Part shown: positions 49,214-58,671 of the stretch, piece by piece
Position numbering within the stretch: position 1 is the first letter of the stretch
Layout: each line of letters begins with the position of its first letter
Assembly (NCBI GenBank): GCA_019090795.1
Contig: JAHRVG010000134.1
Span: 1-63,718, forward strand
Length of the DNA: 63,718 bases
DNA from: Paracoccaceae bacterium
Lineage (GTDB): Bacteria; Pseudomonadota; Alphaproteobacteria; Rhodobacterales; Rhodobacteraceae
Direction: 5' to 3'
The notes under the pieces: model-generated
What the model saw: the letters and a program-made list of their open reading frames with translations, nothing else
The model's database searches: none
Told to the model about the DNA's origin: nothing
Made by a program: the position numbers and the translations under genes

Positions 49214-50421
49214 CACCCAATCCTCACAATTTTAGCCATTTTTCCCGTGACGATTTCCGCCCATTTATCCAAAACTCTAGCCCTCTGGGGCAGTTGCTCC
49301 GCCTGATTGTAAACCCGCGCCACTGCGGATGGCGCAGACCCGCTGGCGCTGTGATTTAATATCCGGTCAACAACTGCTTCGGGTTCGCCAGCGTTAGCGA
49401 GTGCGGTAGCAAAGCTCGTTCGAATATCGTGCAGATGCCAAGGCTCAAAATTATCCCCCAGTATTTTATCTAGTTTCCGTTTCATCGGGGAAAACCCGGA
49501 CACTGGTGTTTTGCCTGTAGTTGAAAAAACAAATTTACTTGCGCTTTGGGTTAAGCCCTCCAAATTTGCGAGTGCAGGCTGAGATAAGTGAGTGGTGTGT
49601 GGTTTGCCATTTTTAGTTTCAGCGCCAGACTTAACGATTTGTCGATTGACCAAGTCCACTTGATCCCAACGCAATTGTGCGATTTCACCACGGCGCTGGC
49701 CTGTTAGCATGAGGACGCGCAAAAACGGCCCCCATAATTCGCCCATATTGTAAGTGGCGTTCCAAATTATTCGAATCTCGGAAATGCCCAAAATCCGTTC
49801 GCGCGCTGTTTCTCTAATTGCTTTCGCAAGACCTGCCCCAACGGGATTGTCGATATAGTCCCTCTGCCACGCCCAATTCGTCAGCGCCAGCAACATGCCA
49901 CGAATGCGATTTGCATATACTTTGTGACCTTCCATAGCTTTTGCGTCGATGGCTTCTTGTATATCTTTACGGGTTAGGTCGGCTATGGATTTCCCAAGAT
50001 GTTTTGTAAGCGCACGTTCAATAACCCTTTTTCGTTCAATTCCCGTGCGCAAATGGGACAGGTGCAAGTCGTTGTAGGTGTTAATTACCTGTTGAACGGT
50101 TGATAAGCTTGCGAGCTTTGCGGCATCCTCAATTCGCTTGGCTTTAAGAAGCGCAACCCTGTCTATTCCTTGCGCGGCTTCAACTTCCAATTCCAACGCA
50201 ATCTTGCGGGCGCGAGCCAAACTAATAGGGGTCGGCCAACGGCCAAGAGTGTGTTTGCGTTTCACCCCCCCCTTTATTCGCTTCTCATAAACCCAAGTAG
50301 CGTTTCCATGTGCAGTTAGGCGAAAACGTAGCCCCGCGCGGCGAGTGTCCGATACTTCAAGCCTTCCCTCATCGGGTGCTTTTAGGCTGCTCAGATATCT
50401 ATCTGTAAATTCATGTTTCAT
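49213..50421 (-). CDS. P4-type tyrosine integrase of the island
   Basis: 402 residues. The N-terminal DUF4102-like arm-binding domain includes RAGLRFRLTAHGNATWVYEK and HTLGRWPTPISLARAR. The catalytic residues are Arg243 (LTGQRRGEI), His331 and Arg334 (LHDIRTSF), His357 (LNHSA) and Tyr371 (ARVYNQ). It begins 211 bases inside attR and reads inward, the usual arrangement for tRNA-targeting islands. TGGGGGACA repeats lie directly upstream of the start. Confidence 0.93.
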   Translation of the reverse strand: MKHEFTDRYLSSLKAPDEGRLEVSDTRRAGLRFRLTAHGNATWVYEKRIKGGVKRKHTLGRWPTPISLARARKIALELEVEAAQGIDRVALLKAKRIEDAAKLASLSTVQQVINTYNDLHLSHLRTGIERKRVIERALTKHLGKSIADLTRKDIQEAIDAKAMEGHKVYANRIRGMLLALTNWAWQRDYIDNPVGAGLAKAIRETARERILGISEIRIIWNATYNMGELWGPFLRVLMLTGQRRGEIAQLRWDQVDLVNRQIVKSGAETKNGKPHTTHLSQPALANLEGLTQSASKFVFSTTGKTPVSGFSPMKRKLDKILGDNFEPWHLHDIRTSFATALANAGEPEAVVDRILNHSASGSAPSAVARVYNQAEQLPQRARVLDKWAEIVTGKMAKIVRIG

Positions 50422-50769
50422 ATGTACACCTTGTCCCCCACGACTCCGTTAGGGGACATATGGGGGACATTTTCCATTAGATTATGTTAAACAACTGTGG
50501 ACAAGCCTAGACAATTCACGCCGTAATGGCAAGTTAACCTTGCGCTAAAACTCTTTATTTATAAGGGAATATTTTGCCTATCATGACCTTGGATGGAAGC
50601 GAGTGGACAATGATCCAAATTGGATTGCTCTCTGCCTTCTAAGCAGGGGGTTTCAGGTTCGAGTCCTGATGGGATCACCATTCACATTCGAATGGCAATA
50701 CTTGCAGGCCGGATGGCATGGGCGACCTGTGAGGGTTTCAGCAGCTGCGCAAAGCAAAGCAAATCCAGG
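50422..50769. other. Right island end, attR and flank
   Basis: This 348-base gap holds the integrase promoter region with TGTCCCCCA (50432-50440), AGGGGACA (50451-50458) and TGGGGGACA (50461-50469), the palindrome ATCCAAATTGGAT (50613-50625), the attR repeat, and a short chromosomal flank running into the LysR stop. I see no gene in it. Confidence 0.6.
50632..50676 (+). repeat. attR: 45-bp direct repeat, tRNA-Arg 3' fragment
   Basis: Identical to 39265-39309. It is followed by A-CCA where the intact tRNA has G-CCA, so the discriminator base differs. Upstream of the repeat the tRNA match breaks down, so this is only a 3' fragment and not a second gene. Confidence 0.95.
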
Positions 50770-51720
50770 TTATTGGGGACTGATCTCGGTCAGGCGGGCG
50801 CGTAAAACATTATTTATTTCCTCCATGTCATTGCGCATTTCCTTTATTAGCCAGTCGCGGATATCCTCCACGACTGCGCGCATCGGTGTCAGGTTGGAGG
50901 CCAGAATGTGATGCCGTCGCCCGGTTTTGACTACTTGGGTACAGGCGGGAACAAGATTGCCCGCGATTATCTGATGCGAGGTTTCAGAGGCCCAGGCCAG
51001 CGCGATGCCTTGCCCTTGTAGCGCTGCCTGAATGGTGGTGGCAAAATCTGAGAACCTGAAGGAGCGCTGGTTGCCCAAAGTAACGCGTCCTGTGGCATGT
51101 AAGTATTCCTCTAGGGAATATCGTTGCTGTGCCCCGTCCAGTGCCGTGTGCAGGCGTCCCTTGATGGGGTGGTCCAGAGAACCGTATTCCGCGAGATAGC
51201 CGGGCGAACAAAGTGCAAGTATTCGTTCATCGGCAAAAGGCCAGCGGTGCATGTTCACATCATCCGGGCTTGAGAGGCGCACCCAGAGGTCAACGTCTTT
51301 GGCAATACCGTCATTTCCGGCGTTGAACATCTGGAAAGTCAGGTTTACAGCCGGGAAATTCATCTTGAAACGACGCATTCTCGGGAGAAACCAATGGTTT
51401 ACAGATGTTGTGGACATGGAAATGGATACCGTATCCTGACTCTCGTTCTGATGGCCGATTTCGCGCAATGTCTCACTGACGGTATTGAAAGCCGTTGAAG
51501 TTGCTCGAAAAAGCCGGTCTCCGTTCTGGGTCATTTCGATCCAGCGTCCGCGGCGATGGAATAGGGAATAGCCCAGATGTGTTTCCAGCCCACTGATGGC
51601 GCGGCTGATCGCGGGCTGGGTTACGTTAAGTTCTTTTGCTGCTGCAGAAAAACTGCCCAGACGAGCGACAATTTCGAATGTGAACAGGGAATTTGTCGAC
51701 GGAACCTGGCGGCGCAGCAT
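50770..51720 (-). CDS. LysR-family regulator of the adjacent ABC transporter
   Basis: 316 residues. Helix-turn-helix GSFSAAAKELNVTQPAISRAISGLE near the N-terminus and a type 2 periplasmic-binding-like effector domain after residue 90. The TSVNHWFLPRMRRFKMNFPAV block resembles the GcvA-type subgroup. It is divergent from the transporter operon across about 100 AT-rich bases and probably controls it. The effector is unknown. Confidence 0.9.
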   Translation of the reverse strand: MLRRQVPSTNSLFTFEIVARLGSFSAAAKELNVTQPAISRAISGLETHLGYSLFHRRGRWIEMTQNGDRLFRATSTAFNTVSETLREIGHQNESQDTVSISMSTTSVNHWFLPRMRRFKMNFPAVNLTFQMFNAGNDGIAKDVDLWVRLSSPDDVNMHRWPFADERILALCSPGYLAEYGSLDHPIKGRLHTALDGAQQRYSLEEYLHATGRVTLGNQRSFRFSDFATTIQAALQGQGIALAWASETSHQIIAGNLVPACTQVVKTGRRHHILASNLTPMRAVVEDIRDWLIKEMRNDMEEINNVLRARLTEISPQ

Positions 51721-51822
51721 ATTATATCCTCAAGTTATATTAACTATCATTATTATTACGGTTTCCTTTCCTGCGCAAGCCAGACACTTTAAGGCAGCAT
51801 AGAACTACAGGGAGTAATAACT

Positions 51823-53451
51823 ATGACAGAATACAAAGAAAAAACGCCTACAATCAATAACTTGTCTGCTGCTGATCAAAGCATGGTCAAATCTGGCCTG
51901 AGTCGTGGCGTATCGCGCCGGGCAGTAATGGGCTGGCTGATGGCCGGTGGTGCAACTGTTGCGGCGGCTGGTTCCATCGTTTCTTCCGCTTCCAAAGCCG
52001 TTGCAGCGACGCCGCAAAAAGGCGGCACAATCAAATTCGCGTCGGATGTGCATGGACCATCTGATACGCTTGATCCGGGCCTCAATACTTCGACAATCGA
52101 CTATTCACGCGGCCGTGCCCACTATAACGGTTTGGTCCAGTTCAACGATGACACATCTGTACGCCCCGAGCTTGCAGAGGAGTTTTCTGCAAACGGTGAC
52201 AATACCGAATGGACGTTCAAGCTGCGCAAGGGTGTTCGTTTCCACGACGGTAGTGGCTTGACCGCTGACGATGTGATGTACTCGATGGGCCGCCATTATG
52301 GTGACAAGTCCACCTCGACCGCGAAAACGCTGGTTGCTGATGTTGCCGAGTGGGTTAAAGTTGACGAGTTCACCGTCAAGGCCGTGATGTCTGGCCCAAA
52401 TGGTGACCTGCCCAAAATTCTGGCAACATCGCAGTTCAAGATTATCAAAGACGGCACCACGGATTTCCAGAACCCGATGGGGACTGGCCCGTTCAAGCTG
52501 GCCGATTATCAGCCCGGTGTGCGTTCCTTGCACACACGCAACGAAGATTACTGGCGTGATGGCCCGAATGCGGACACACTGGAAATTTTTGCGATTACAG
52601 ACAAAGTGGCCCGTACCAGTGCGCTGCTGTCTGGCGACATTGACCTGATGCAAGCACTTGATCCTAAGGCGATCCCGCAAATTGAATCTGCGCCGGGTGT
52701 TGGTATTTGGTCCGTTGCCTCTGGGGCCTATATTGGCATTGCGATTATGGGCAACACAGAGCCGGGCAACAATCCCGACTTTGTTTTGGCAATGAAATAT
52801 ATCCAGCGCCGTGAAAAAATTGTGCGCTCGATCCTGAAAGGTCAAGGCACAGTTGGCAACGACAATCCTATCAATGTCGCTTACGGTGAAGATTTCTGTT
52901 CTGATTTGCCAATCCGCGCCCATGATCTGGACAAGGCCAAGTTCCACCTGAAAAAATCAGGTATTACCGAGGCGACAATTCAGGTGGCAGAAGTTGCACC
53001 GGGCACCACCGATGTGGTTCTGCTGATGCAACGTGAGGCGCAGAAAATTGGACTGAAACTGAACATCAACAAAGTACCGAATGACGGTTACTGGGGTGCT
53101 GTTTGGATGAAAACACCGATGAATGTGACCACTTGGAACATGCGTCCAACGGCCAATGTGATGATGAATCTGGCATTCGCGCCAGATGCACCATGGAACG
53201 ACAGCCTGTGGTCAAATGAGCGGATGGGCCAGTTGCTGGTTGAATCGCGTGCGGTTACCGATCCGGCGTTGCGTCACGAGATGTATTGCGAAATGCAAAC
53301 GCTTATCTCTAACGAAAGTGGCATGATCATTCCGGCACACCGGAACTATCTGGATGCGAAATCCGACAGTATCGAGGGCATCGGTCGTATGCCGCTTGGC
53401 TCGCTTGGTGGTTACGAGTGGCCAGAATTCGCGTATCGCACAGACCTGTAA
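51823..53451 (+). CDS. Family 5 solute-binding protein with Tat signal (peptide/opine type)
   Basis: 542 residues. A twin-arginine signal (VSRRAVMGWLMAGGATVAAA) follows a long polar N-region, so the protein is exported folded by the Tat route. The mature part has the family 5 blocks EEFSANGDNTEWTFKLRKGV and RFHDGSGLTADDVMYSM. Family 5 proteins bind di- and oligopeptides, opines, nickel chelates and similar compounds; the ligand cannot be named. A strong hairpin follows the stop. Confidence 0.92.
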   Translation: MTEYKEKTPTINNLSAADQSMVKSGLSRGVSRRAVMGWLMAGGATVAAAGSIVSSASKAVAATPQKGGTIKFASDVHGPSDTLDPGLNTSTIDYSRGRAHYNGLVQFNDDTSVRPELAEEFSANGDNTEWTFKLRKGVRFHDGSGLTADDVMYSMGRHYGDKSTSTAKTLVADVAEWVKVDEFTVKAVMSGPNGDLPKILATSQFKIIKDGTTDFQNPMGTGPFKLADYQPGVRSLHTRNEDYWRDGPNADTLEIFAITDKVARTSALLSGDIDLMQALDPKAIPQIESAPGVGIWSVASGAYIGIAIMGNTEPGNNPDFVLAMKYIQRREKIVRSILKGQGTVGNDNPINVAYGEDFCSDLPIRAHDLDKAKFHLKKSGITEATIQVAEVAPGTTDVVLLMQREAQKIGLKLNINKVPNDGYWGAVWMKTPMNVTTWNMRPTANVMMNLAFAPDAPWNDSLWSNERMGQLLVESRAVTDPALRHEMYCEMQTLISNESGMIIPAHRNYLDAKSDSIEGIGRMPLGSLGGYEWPEFAYRTDL

Positions 53452-53468
53452 TAACAATCTGACAAGAA

Positions 53469-53497
53469 GATTGCGGGCCCTAATCTGGCCCGCAATC
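53469..53497 (+). promoter_or_regulatory. Intercistronic hairpin after the binding-protein gene
   Basis: GATTGCGGGCC and GGCCCGCAATC form a perfect 11-base stem around a 7-base loop, 17 bases after the stop. There is no T-run, and the operon continues. Such hairpins usually protect the upstream message and keep binding protein in excess over the membrane parts. Confidence 0.7.
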
Positions 53498-53558
53498 CAA
53501 GCCCTGCCACCAACGAGCAGGTCGTGATCAAGCACAACAGCCAGGAGGGTTACACATC

Positions 53559-54506
53559 ATGCAACGCATGGTCTTTCAACGCATCATTATCGGTATTGTC
53601 ACCCTGTGGGTGGTGTCCATTTTGGTTTTTGTCGGTACTTCGATTCTGCCCGGGGACGTGGCGGAAATTGTACTGGGGCAAACCGCCACCCCTGAATCGC
53701 TTGCGGCCTACCGTGCCGAGCGTGGGTTGGATCAGCCGATGTATATGCAATACGCCTCATGGCTCGGGGGGATGTTTACTGGTGATCTGGGGACGTCCAA
53801 AGCAGGCGGGGCCTCGATTGCCAGTCTGATTGGCGGACGGTTCGGGAATACCATGCTTCTAGCAGGTGTTGTGGCTTTGATCTCGGTTCCGATGTCGATC
53901 GTCCTTGGCCTGCTGGCGGCGATGTACCCCGGCACATGGATTGACCGTATCCTGACCTTTGGCACGCTTAGCCTGATTTCGGTGCCCGAATTTTTCATCG
54001 CAACATTCATGGTGCTGATTTTCGCGGTCAACCTCAACTGGCTACCGGCGATCGCCCATATGTCACCCGAAGATAGTTTTTGGCAAACAATCGGCGGCAT
54101 GGCCATGCCTTTGATTACCTTGATCATCGTGGTTGCGGCGCAAATGATCCGTATGACGCGGGCTGGCATCCTGAACGTGATGAATTCGCCCTATATCGAG
54201 ATGGCAATTCTCAAGGGGGTACGGCGCAAGCGCATTATCTTGCGTCACGCGTTTTACAATGCCATTGGCCCGATCGTGAACGTGGTCGCACTGAATCTGG
54301 CTTACCTGGTGTCCGGTGTGGTGATCGTGGAAACGATTTTTGCTTATCCCGGCCTTGCCAAGTTGATGATCGACGGGGTGCAAACCCGCGATCTGCCATT
54401 GGTTCAGGCCTGCGCCATGATCTTTTGTGGCACTTACGTAATTCTGATTATTATGGCTGATGTGGCGGCAATCTTGTCGAACCCACGTTTGCGCAATCCG
54501 AAATAG
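53559..54506 (+). CDS. ABC transporter permease 1 (DppB type)
   Basis: 315 residues with six hydrophobic spans. The start region RIIIGIVTLWVVSILVFVG and the conserved AERGLDQPMYMQYASWLGG block are typical of DppB/OppB-like permeases, and the EAA loop ILKGVRRKRIILRHAFYNAI contacts the ATPase. It has a ribosome site (AGGAGG) 9 bases upstream. It pairs with the next gene, 11 bases downstream. Confidence 0.92.
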   Translation: MQRMVFQRIIIGIVTLWVVSILVFVGTSILPGDVAEIVLGQTATPESLAAYRAERGLDQPMYMQYASWLGGMFTGDLGTSKAGGASIASLIGGRFGNTMLLAGVVALISVPMSIVLGLLAAMYPGTWIDRILTFGTLSLISVPEFFIATFMVLIFAVNLNWLPAIAHMSPEDSFWQTIGGMAMPLITLIIVVAAQMIRMTRAGILNVMNSPYIEMAILKGVRRKRIILRHAFYNAIGPIVNVVALNLAYLVSGVVIVETIFAYPGLAKLMIDGVQTRDLPLVQACAMIFCGTYVILIIMADVAAILSNPRLRNPK

Positions 54507-54517
54507 GGGGGCAAGAC

Positions 54518-55429
54518 ATGACTGATGCAACCGCAAATACAGAAGAGACGACAATTTACGATGAATTGCCGGACGCGCCGCCAAAGAAAAAACTAACCCT
54601 GACATGGGTTGGTAAACTGGGCGTCACCGTTGTGGTGTTCTGGCTGGTGATGGTTTTTGTCGGGCCGTATATCGCGCCGTTCCACGAGGCTGATATTATC
54701 GCCTATGACAGCTATATGCCGATCCTGTCCACAACCGAGGGTGAAGGCTTTCACCTGCTGGGTACCGATTATATTGAGCGCGATCTTTTCTCGCGTATCC
54801 TTTGGGGTGCCCGTACCACAATTGGTATCGCCTTTACCGCAACCCTGCTGGCCTATTTGGTCGGTGTGTCGCTGGGTATTGCAGCCGCAGTCGCCGGTGG
54901 TTGGGTTGATGTGAGTCTCAGCCGGGTGAACGATGCGATCATTTCACTGCCCTCGATCATGCTGGGCCTGCTGGCGGTGAACGCTTTTGGTTCCTCTATC
55001 CCGACGCTGATTATGACCGCAGGCGCGATCTACGCTGCATCGGTGTTCCGCATCGCGCGTGCCCTTGGGCAAGACATAATGGTGATGGATTTTGTCGAGG
55101 CCGCGCGGGTGCGTGGCGAAAGCATGCGCTGGATCATCTTCCGCGAGGTTCTGCCCAACGCCGCCATGCCGCTGGCCACCGACTTTGGTCTGCGGCTCGT
55201 GTTCGTGGTGCTGTTCATCTCGTCGCTGTCCTTCCTCGGCCTTGGCATCCAGCCACCAATGGCGGATTGGGGGTCGATGGTGCGTCAAAATCTCGACGGT
55301 CTTGGTTACGGTTCCTATGCGGCGGTTTGGCCGGCGCTGGCAATCGCGACTTTCACCATTTCCATCAACCTTATTGTCGATGATATTTCTGCATCATCCG
55401 GCGGTAGCTTGGCGAAGAAGATGATATAA
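54518..55429 (+). CDS. ABC transporter permease 2 (DppC type)
   Basis: 303 residues. An N-terminal cytoplasmic segment precedes the first membrane span (VGKLGVTVVVFWLVMVFVG), followed by the DppC-type block HLLGTDYIERDLFSRILWG and the EAA loop EAARVRGESMRWIIFREVLPN. Its stop codon shares its last base with the ATG of the ATPase gene (TAATG), so the two are translationally coupled. Confidence 0.93.
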   Translation: MTDATANTEETTIYDELPDAPPKKKLTLTWVGKLGVTVVVFWLVMVFVGPYIAPFHEADIIAYDSYMPILSTTEGEGFHLLGTDYIERDLFSRILWGARTTIGIAFTATLLAYLVGVSLGIAAAVAGGWVDVSLSRVNDAIISLPSIMLGLLAVNAFGSSIPTLIMTAGAIYAASVFRIARALGQDIMVMDFVEAARVRGESMRWIIFREVLPNAAMPLATDFGLRLVFVVLFISSLSFLGLGIQPPMADWGSMVRQNLDGLGYGSYAAVWPALAIATFTISINLIVDDISASSGGSLAKKMI

Positions 55430-57315
55430 TGACTGAACTACTAGAAGTTAGAGACCTGAAAATCGAGGCCCCCCAGAAGGACGGGCCAGCCATTCCAATC
55501 GTCAAGGGCGTCAGTTTTGACGTCAAGGCGGGCGAGGTTGTAGCCCTGATCGGGGAATCCGGTTCGGGCAAAACCACCATCTCGCTGGGATCCCTTGGTT
55601 ACACCAAACCGGGGCTGGAGTTTTCCGGCGGCTCCATCAGCCTGCACGGCAATGACATCCTGAGCATGAGCAATAACGATCTGCGTTCCTTGCGCGGCCA
55701 AAAAGTGGCCTATCTTGCGCAGAGTGCGGCAGCAACGTTCAACCCTGCAATCACCATTGGCGAGCAGGTGACAGAATCCGCAGTGCTGCACGGGGTTATG
55801 ACGCAGGAAGAGGCCTCCGAGCGGGCAACCGAGCTTTATCACGCGCTGGAATTGCCCGATCCGGAATTGCTGGGCAACCGTTACCCGCACCAGGTATCGG
55901 GCGGTCAGTTGCAACGTCTGATGGCGGCAATGGCGTTGGTTGGGCGCCCTGATCTTCTGGTTCTGGACGAGCCGACGACGGCGCTTGATGTGACCACCCA
56001 GATTGAGGTTTTGAAGGCCTTTAAGAAGGTGATTCAGGAGGAAGGCTCAGCCGCTATTTATGTGACCCATGATTTGGCAGTTGTTGCCCAGATTGCGGAT
56101 CATATTGTGGTTCTGTATTCAGGTGAGGTCCAAGAACAAGGGCCCGTTGATCAGATCATCAACAACCCGCAACACCCCTATACCAAACGTCTGATGGCAG
56201 CGGCACATTCTGGGCCCAAGCCGGGCATGGGGGACAAGCTGTCAGGGGATCACGACAAGGATGTCGCCAACATCGAGGTCAAGGACATGACCGCCGGTTA
56301 TGGCGAAATTAAGAATGGCAAGCCTGCGATTACTGTGCTGCGTGACATCAACATGTCAGTGAAAAATGGTCATGTTGTTGGCGTGATTGGCGAATCTGGC
56401 TGTGGGAAATCCACATTGGCACGGGTGATTGCCGGCCTGCTGCCGCCAGCACAGGGTGAGGTGATACTGGACGGCACAACCTTGAAAGGGTCGTATAAAC
56501 AGCGTTCCAAAGTTGATCTGCAAAAGGTGCAGTTCGTTTATCAAATGGCGGATACTGCGCTGAATCCCAAACAGCTGATCGGCGAAATTTTGGGGCGCCC
56601 GGTAGAGATGTTTGAGGGTCTGCACGGCAAAAAGAAACGCGAGAAGGTGGCAGAGTTGCTGCGTATGGTGGAACTGCCAATCGAGTTCGAAAACCGCTAT
56701 CCAGCGGAGCTGTCGGGCGGGCAAAAACAACGGGTCAATCTGGCGCGTTCGCTGGCGGCCAAACCGGAAATCATGCTCTGTGACGAGGTGACATCCGCGC
56801 TCGATTCCATCGTTGGATCAAACGTGGTGAAACTGTTGAAACGCTTGCGCGATTTGACCGGCGTGTCGTTTATGTTCATCACCCATGATCTGTCCACAGT
56901 GGCGGCATTTGCCGATGAAATCGTGGTGCTGTACGCAGGGCGGATTGTAGAGCAAGGGCCGGTGGATCAAGTCCTCTCTCCCCCCTTCCATCCCTACACG
57001 CGTCTGCTGATTTCCTCGGTTCCCGAGATGAAAATCGGATGGCTGGAAGAGACCATGGAAAAGCGCGAGATGGCGGTTGGCATTGCGCGCGGTGTGGAAA
57101 TTACGGCTGTGGGTTGCCCGTTCTACAATCGTTGTCCGATTGCAATTGACGGCACCTGCAACACCAAAACTCCGCCTGTGCATGAACCAGTACCAGGGCA
57201 CCAAATTTCCTGCCATCACAGCCTTGAGGAAATCTCGGCGATTGAGAGTGCGCCGCAACAAATCCTGCACGGGTTTGAGAAAGCGGCACCAGATGATGAT
57301 TCAGTTCGCGCCTAG
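55429..57315 (+). CDS. Fused double ATPase of the peptide/opine ABC transporter (DppD-DppF type)
   Basis: 628 residues with two complete nucleotide-binding domains. First: Walker A GESGSGKTT, signature VSGGQLQRL, Walker B LLVLDEPTTALD. Second: Walker A GESGCGKST, signature LSGGQKQRV, Walker B IMLCDEVTSALD. The C-terminal extension carries cysteines in CPFYNRCPIAIDGTC and ISCHH, as in the OppD/F C-terminal domain that can hold an iron-sulfur centre. One fused gene replaces the usual two. Confidence 0.95.
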   Translation: MTELLEVRDLKIEAPQKDGPAIPIVKGVSFDVKAGEVVALIGESGSGKTTISLGSLGYTKPGLEFSGGSISLHGNDILSMSNNDLRSLRGQKVAYLAQSAAATFNPAITIGEQVTESAVLHGVMTQEEASERATELYHALELPDPELLGNRYPHQVSGGQLQRLMAAMALVGRPDLLVLDEPTTALDVTTQIEVLKAFKKVIQEEGSAAIYVTHDLAVVAQIADHIVVLYSGEVQEQGPVDQIINNPQHPYTKRLMAAAHSGPKPGMGDKLSGDHDKDVANIEVKDMTAGYGEIKNGKPAITVLRDINMSVKNGHVVGVIGESGCGKSTLARVIAGLLPPAQGEVILDGTTLKGSYKQRSKVDLQKVQFVYQMADTALNPKQLIGEILGRPVEMFEGLHGKKKREKVAELLRMVELPIEFENRYPAELSGGQKQRVNLARSLAAKPEIMLCDEVTSALDSIVGSNVVKLLKRLRDLTGVSFMFITHDLSTVAAFADEIVVLYAGRIVEQGPVDQVLSPPFHPYTRLLISSVPEMKIGWLEETMEKREMAVGIARGVEITAVGCPFYNRCPIAIDGTCNTKTPPVHEPVPGHQISCHHSLEEISAIESAPQQILHGFEKAAPDDDSVRA

Positions 57316-57337
57316 CATTTAGCATTGGGAGATTGCT

Positions 57338-57781
57338 ATGATTAAGAAAATACTGATTGCAGTGGATGGCTCGCAACACGCGTTGCAAAGCGTGGAAATC
57401 GGATCGGAGATCGCTATGGCAGTGGGGGCAAAAGTGATGTTGTTTCATGTGGTGAAACCCTATCGCCTGCCCGATAGCCTCAAGAAATTTGCCAAGGCGG
57501 AACATATGGCAACCATTGATGCGGATCTGCTCAAGCAAGGGGCGAAATATCTGCTGGCTGGTGCGATGGATGCGGCCCATGGCGCGGGGCTAAAGGATGT
57601 GGATGTCGACACCAAAGAAGGCCCGATTGCCCGCACCATCACCGACCGCGCGAAATCCTTCAAGGCCGATCTGATTGTTATCGGTTCGCGTGGCATGGGC
57701 GATCTGGAGGGGTTGTTGCGCGGTGGCGTTTCACACCGGGTTGAAACCTTGGCTGAATGTCCGGTTCTTGTGGTAAAATAG
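57338..57781 (+). CDS. Universal stress protein (UspA-like)
   Basis: 147 residues: N-terminal KKILIAVDGSQHALQSVEIG and C-terminal VIGSRGMGDLEGLLRGGVSH with the glycine/serine nucleotide loop (GxxG-9x-G[ST]) that marks ATP-binding members. It is 22 bases after the transporter ATPase, so it is probably in the same operon. The role is general and not specific to transport. Confidence 0.9.
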   Translation: MIKKILIAVDGSQHALQSVEIGSEIAMAVGAKVMLFHVVKPYRLPDSLKKFAKAEHMATIDADLLKQGAKYLLAGAMDAAHGAGLKDVDVDTKEGPIARTITDRAKSFKADLIVIGSRGMGDLEGLLRGGVSHRVETLAECPVLVVK

Positions 57782-57795
57782 GCTAGGAATAACGC

Positions 57796-58671
57796 ATGCA
57801 GCCCATCGCTCTTTATGACTGTTTTTCCAATCAGCGATTTGGTGGAAATGTCGGTGGCATCGTTTTTGATGCCGCTGATCTTGATGCCGGTCAAATGCAG
57901 AAAATTGCCCGAGAATTGAACGCCGCTGTAACCGGTTTTGTAATTGGCCGGAACGGTGCCGAGGTAACTGCGCGTTTCTTTATGCCCGGCGCAGAAATCG
58001 CCATGTGCGGGCATGTTACCGTTGGGCTGTTCACCCATTTTGCTGATCTGCAACCAGATGTTTCCGAGTTTGTACTGAAAGCGCCAGCAGGCAATATCCC
58101 AGTTCGGGTAACACGCAATGACACCGGGCCTCCAACGGTCATGATGCAATTGTCTGTACCCAAACCGATTGCCGGTTCTGTTGATCTTGATGCACTGGCC
58201 GATGCCTTGGGTGTGCCTGTCGCAAAGCTGGAAACTCGAGCGCCGGTTCAGGCGGCGGATGCCGGGTTAAAACACTTGTTTGTGCATCTTGAAACTTTGG
58301 CAGAGGTGCAAGCACTGGCGCCGGATTTCCAGAAACTCAGGGCGTTAAGTGCTGCGACTGACGTGCAGACCATCGGCTGTTTCTCTATGCAGACCCAAGA
58401 CCCTGATGCAACCCTTCACATCCGTGATTTCTGCCCTGCTGTGGGGGTGGATGAGGTACCCGCCTCTGGTACCACCAACGGTGCTCTGGCGGGGTATCTG
58501 GTGGCGCAGGGGTTTATTGCACCCAATTCTCAGCAAATATCTGCCGAACAGGGGGCCGAAATTGGCAGGCCAAGCCGGGTATTCAGTGAAATTAGTGTTG
58601 AGCAAGGGCTGGTATCCGGCCTTTGTGTCGGCGGACAGGCGGTTGCCAGCCTAACCGGAAACCTGGCTTAG
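57796..58671 (+). CDS. PhzF-family protein with altered catalytic residues
   Basis: 291 residues in the PhzF/diaminopimelate-epimerase fold. Family landmarks are [13 protein letters not shown], the glycine-histidine loop [10 protein letters not shown] and [19 protein letters not shown]. Where PhzF has the proton-shuttling glutamate in an N-x-S-E-T motif, this protein has Val45 (NAAVTG). Where EDPxTGS is usual it has EVPASGT, so the second acidic residue is also valine. Isomerase activity of the usual kind is doubtful. It is the last gene of the transporter operon; its stop overlaps the convergent smpB stop. Confidence 0.82.
   Translation: MQPIALYDCFSNQRFGGNVGGIVFDAADLDAGQMQKIARELNAAVTGFVIGRNGAEVTARFFMPGAEIAMCGHVTVGLFTHFADLQPDVSEFVLKAPAGNIPVRVTRNDTGPPTVMMQLSVPKPIAGSVDLDALADALGVPVAKLETRAPVQAADAGLKHLFVHLETLAEVQALAPDFQKLRALSAATDVQTIGCFSMQTQDPDATLHIRDFCPAVGVDEVPASGTTNGALAGYLVAQGFIAPNSQQISAEQGAEIGRPSRVFSEISVEQGLVSGLCVGGQAVASLTGNLA

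Noticed and set aside
50632-50680. A second tRNA-Arg gene
   Set aside because: Only the 3' 45 bases match; the D arm and 5' acceptor strand are missing, so it is the att fragment.
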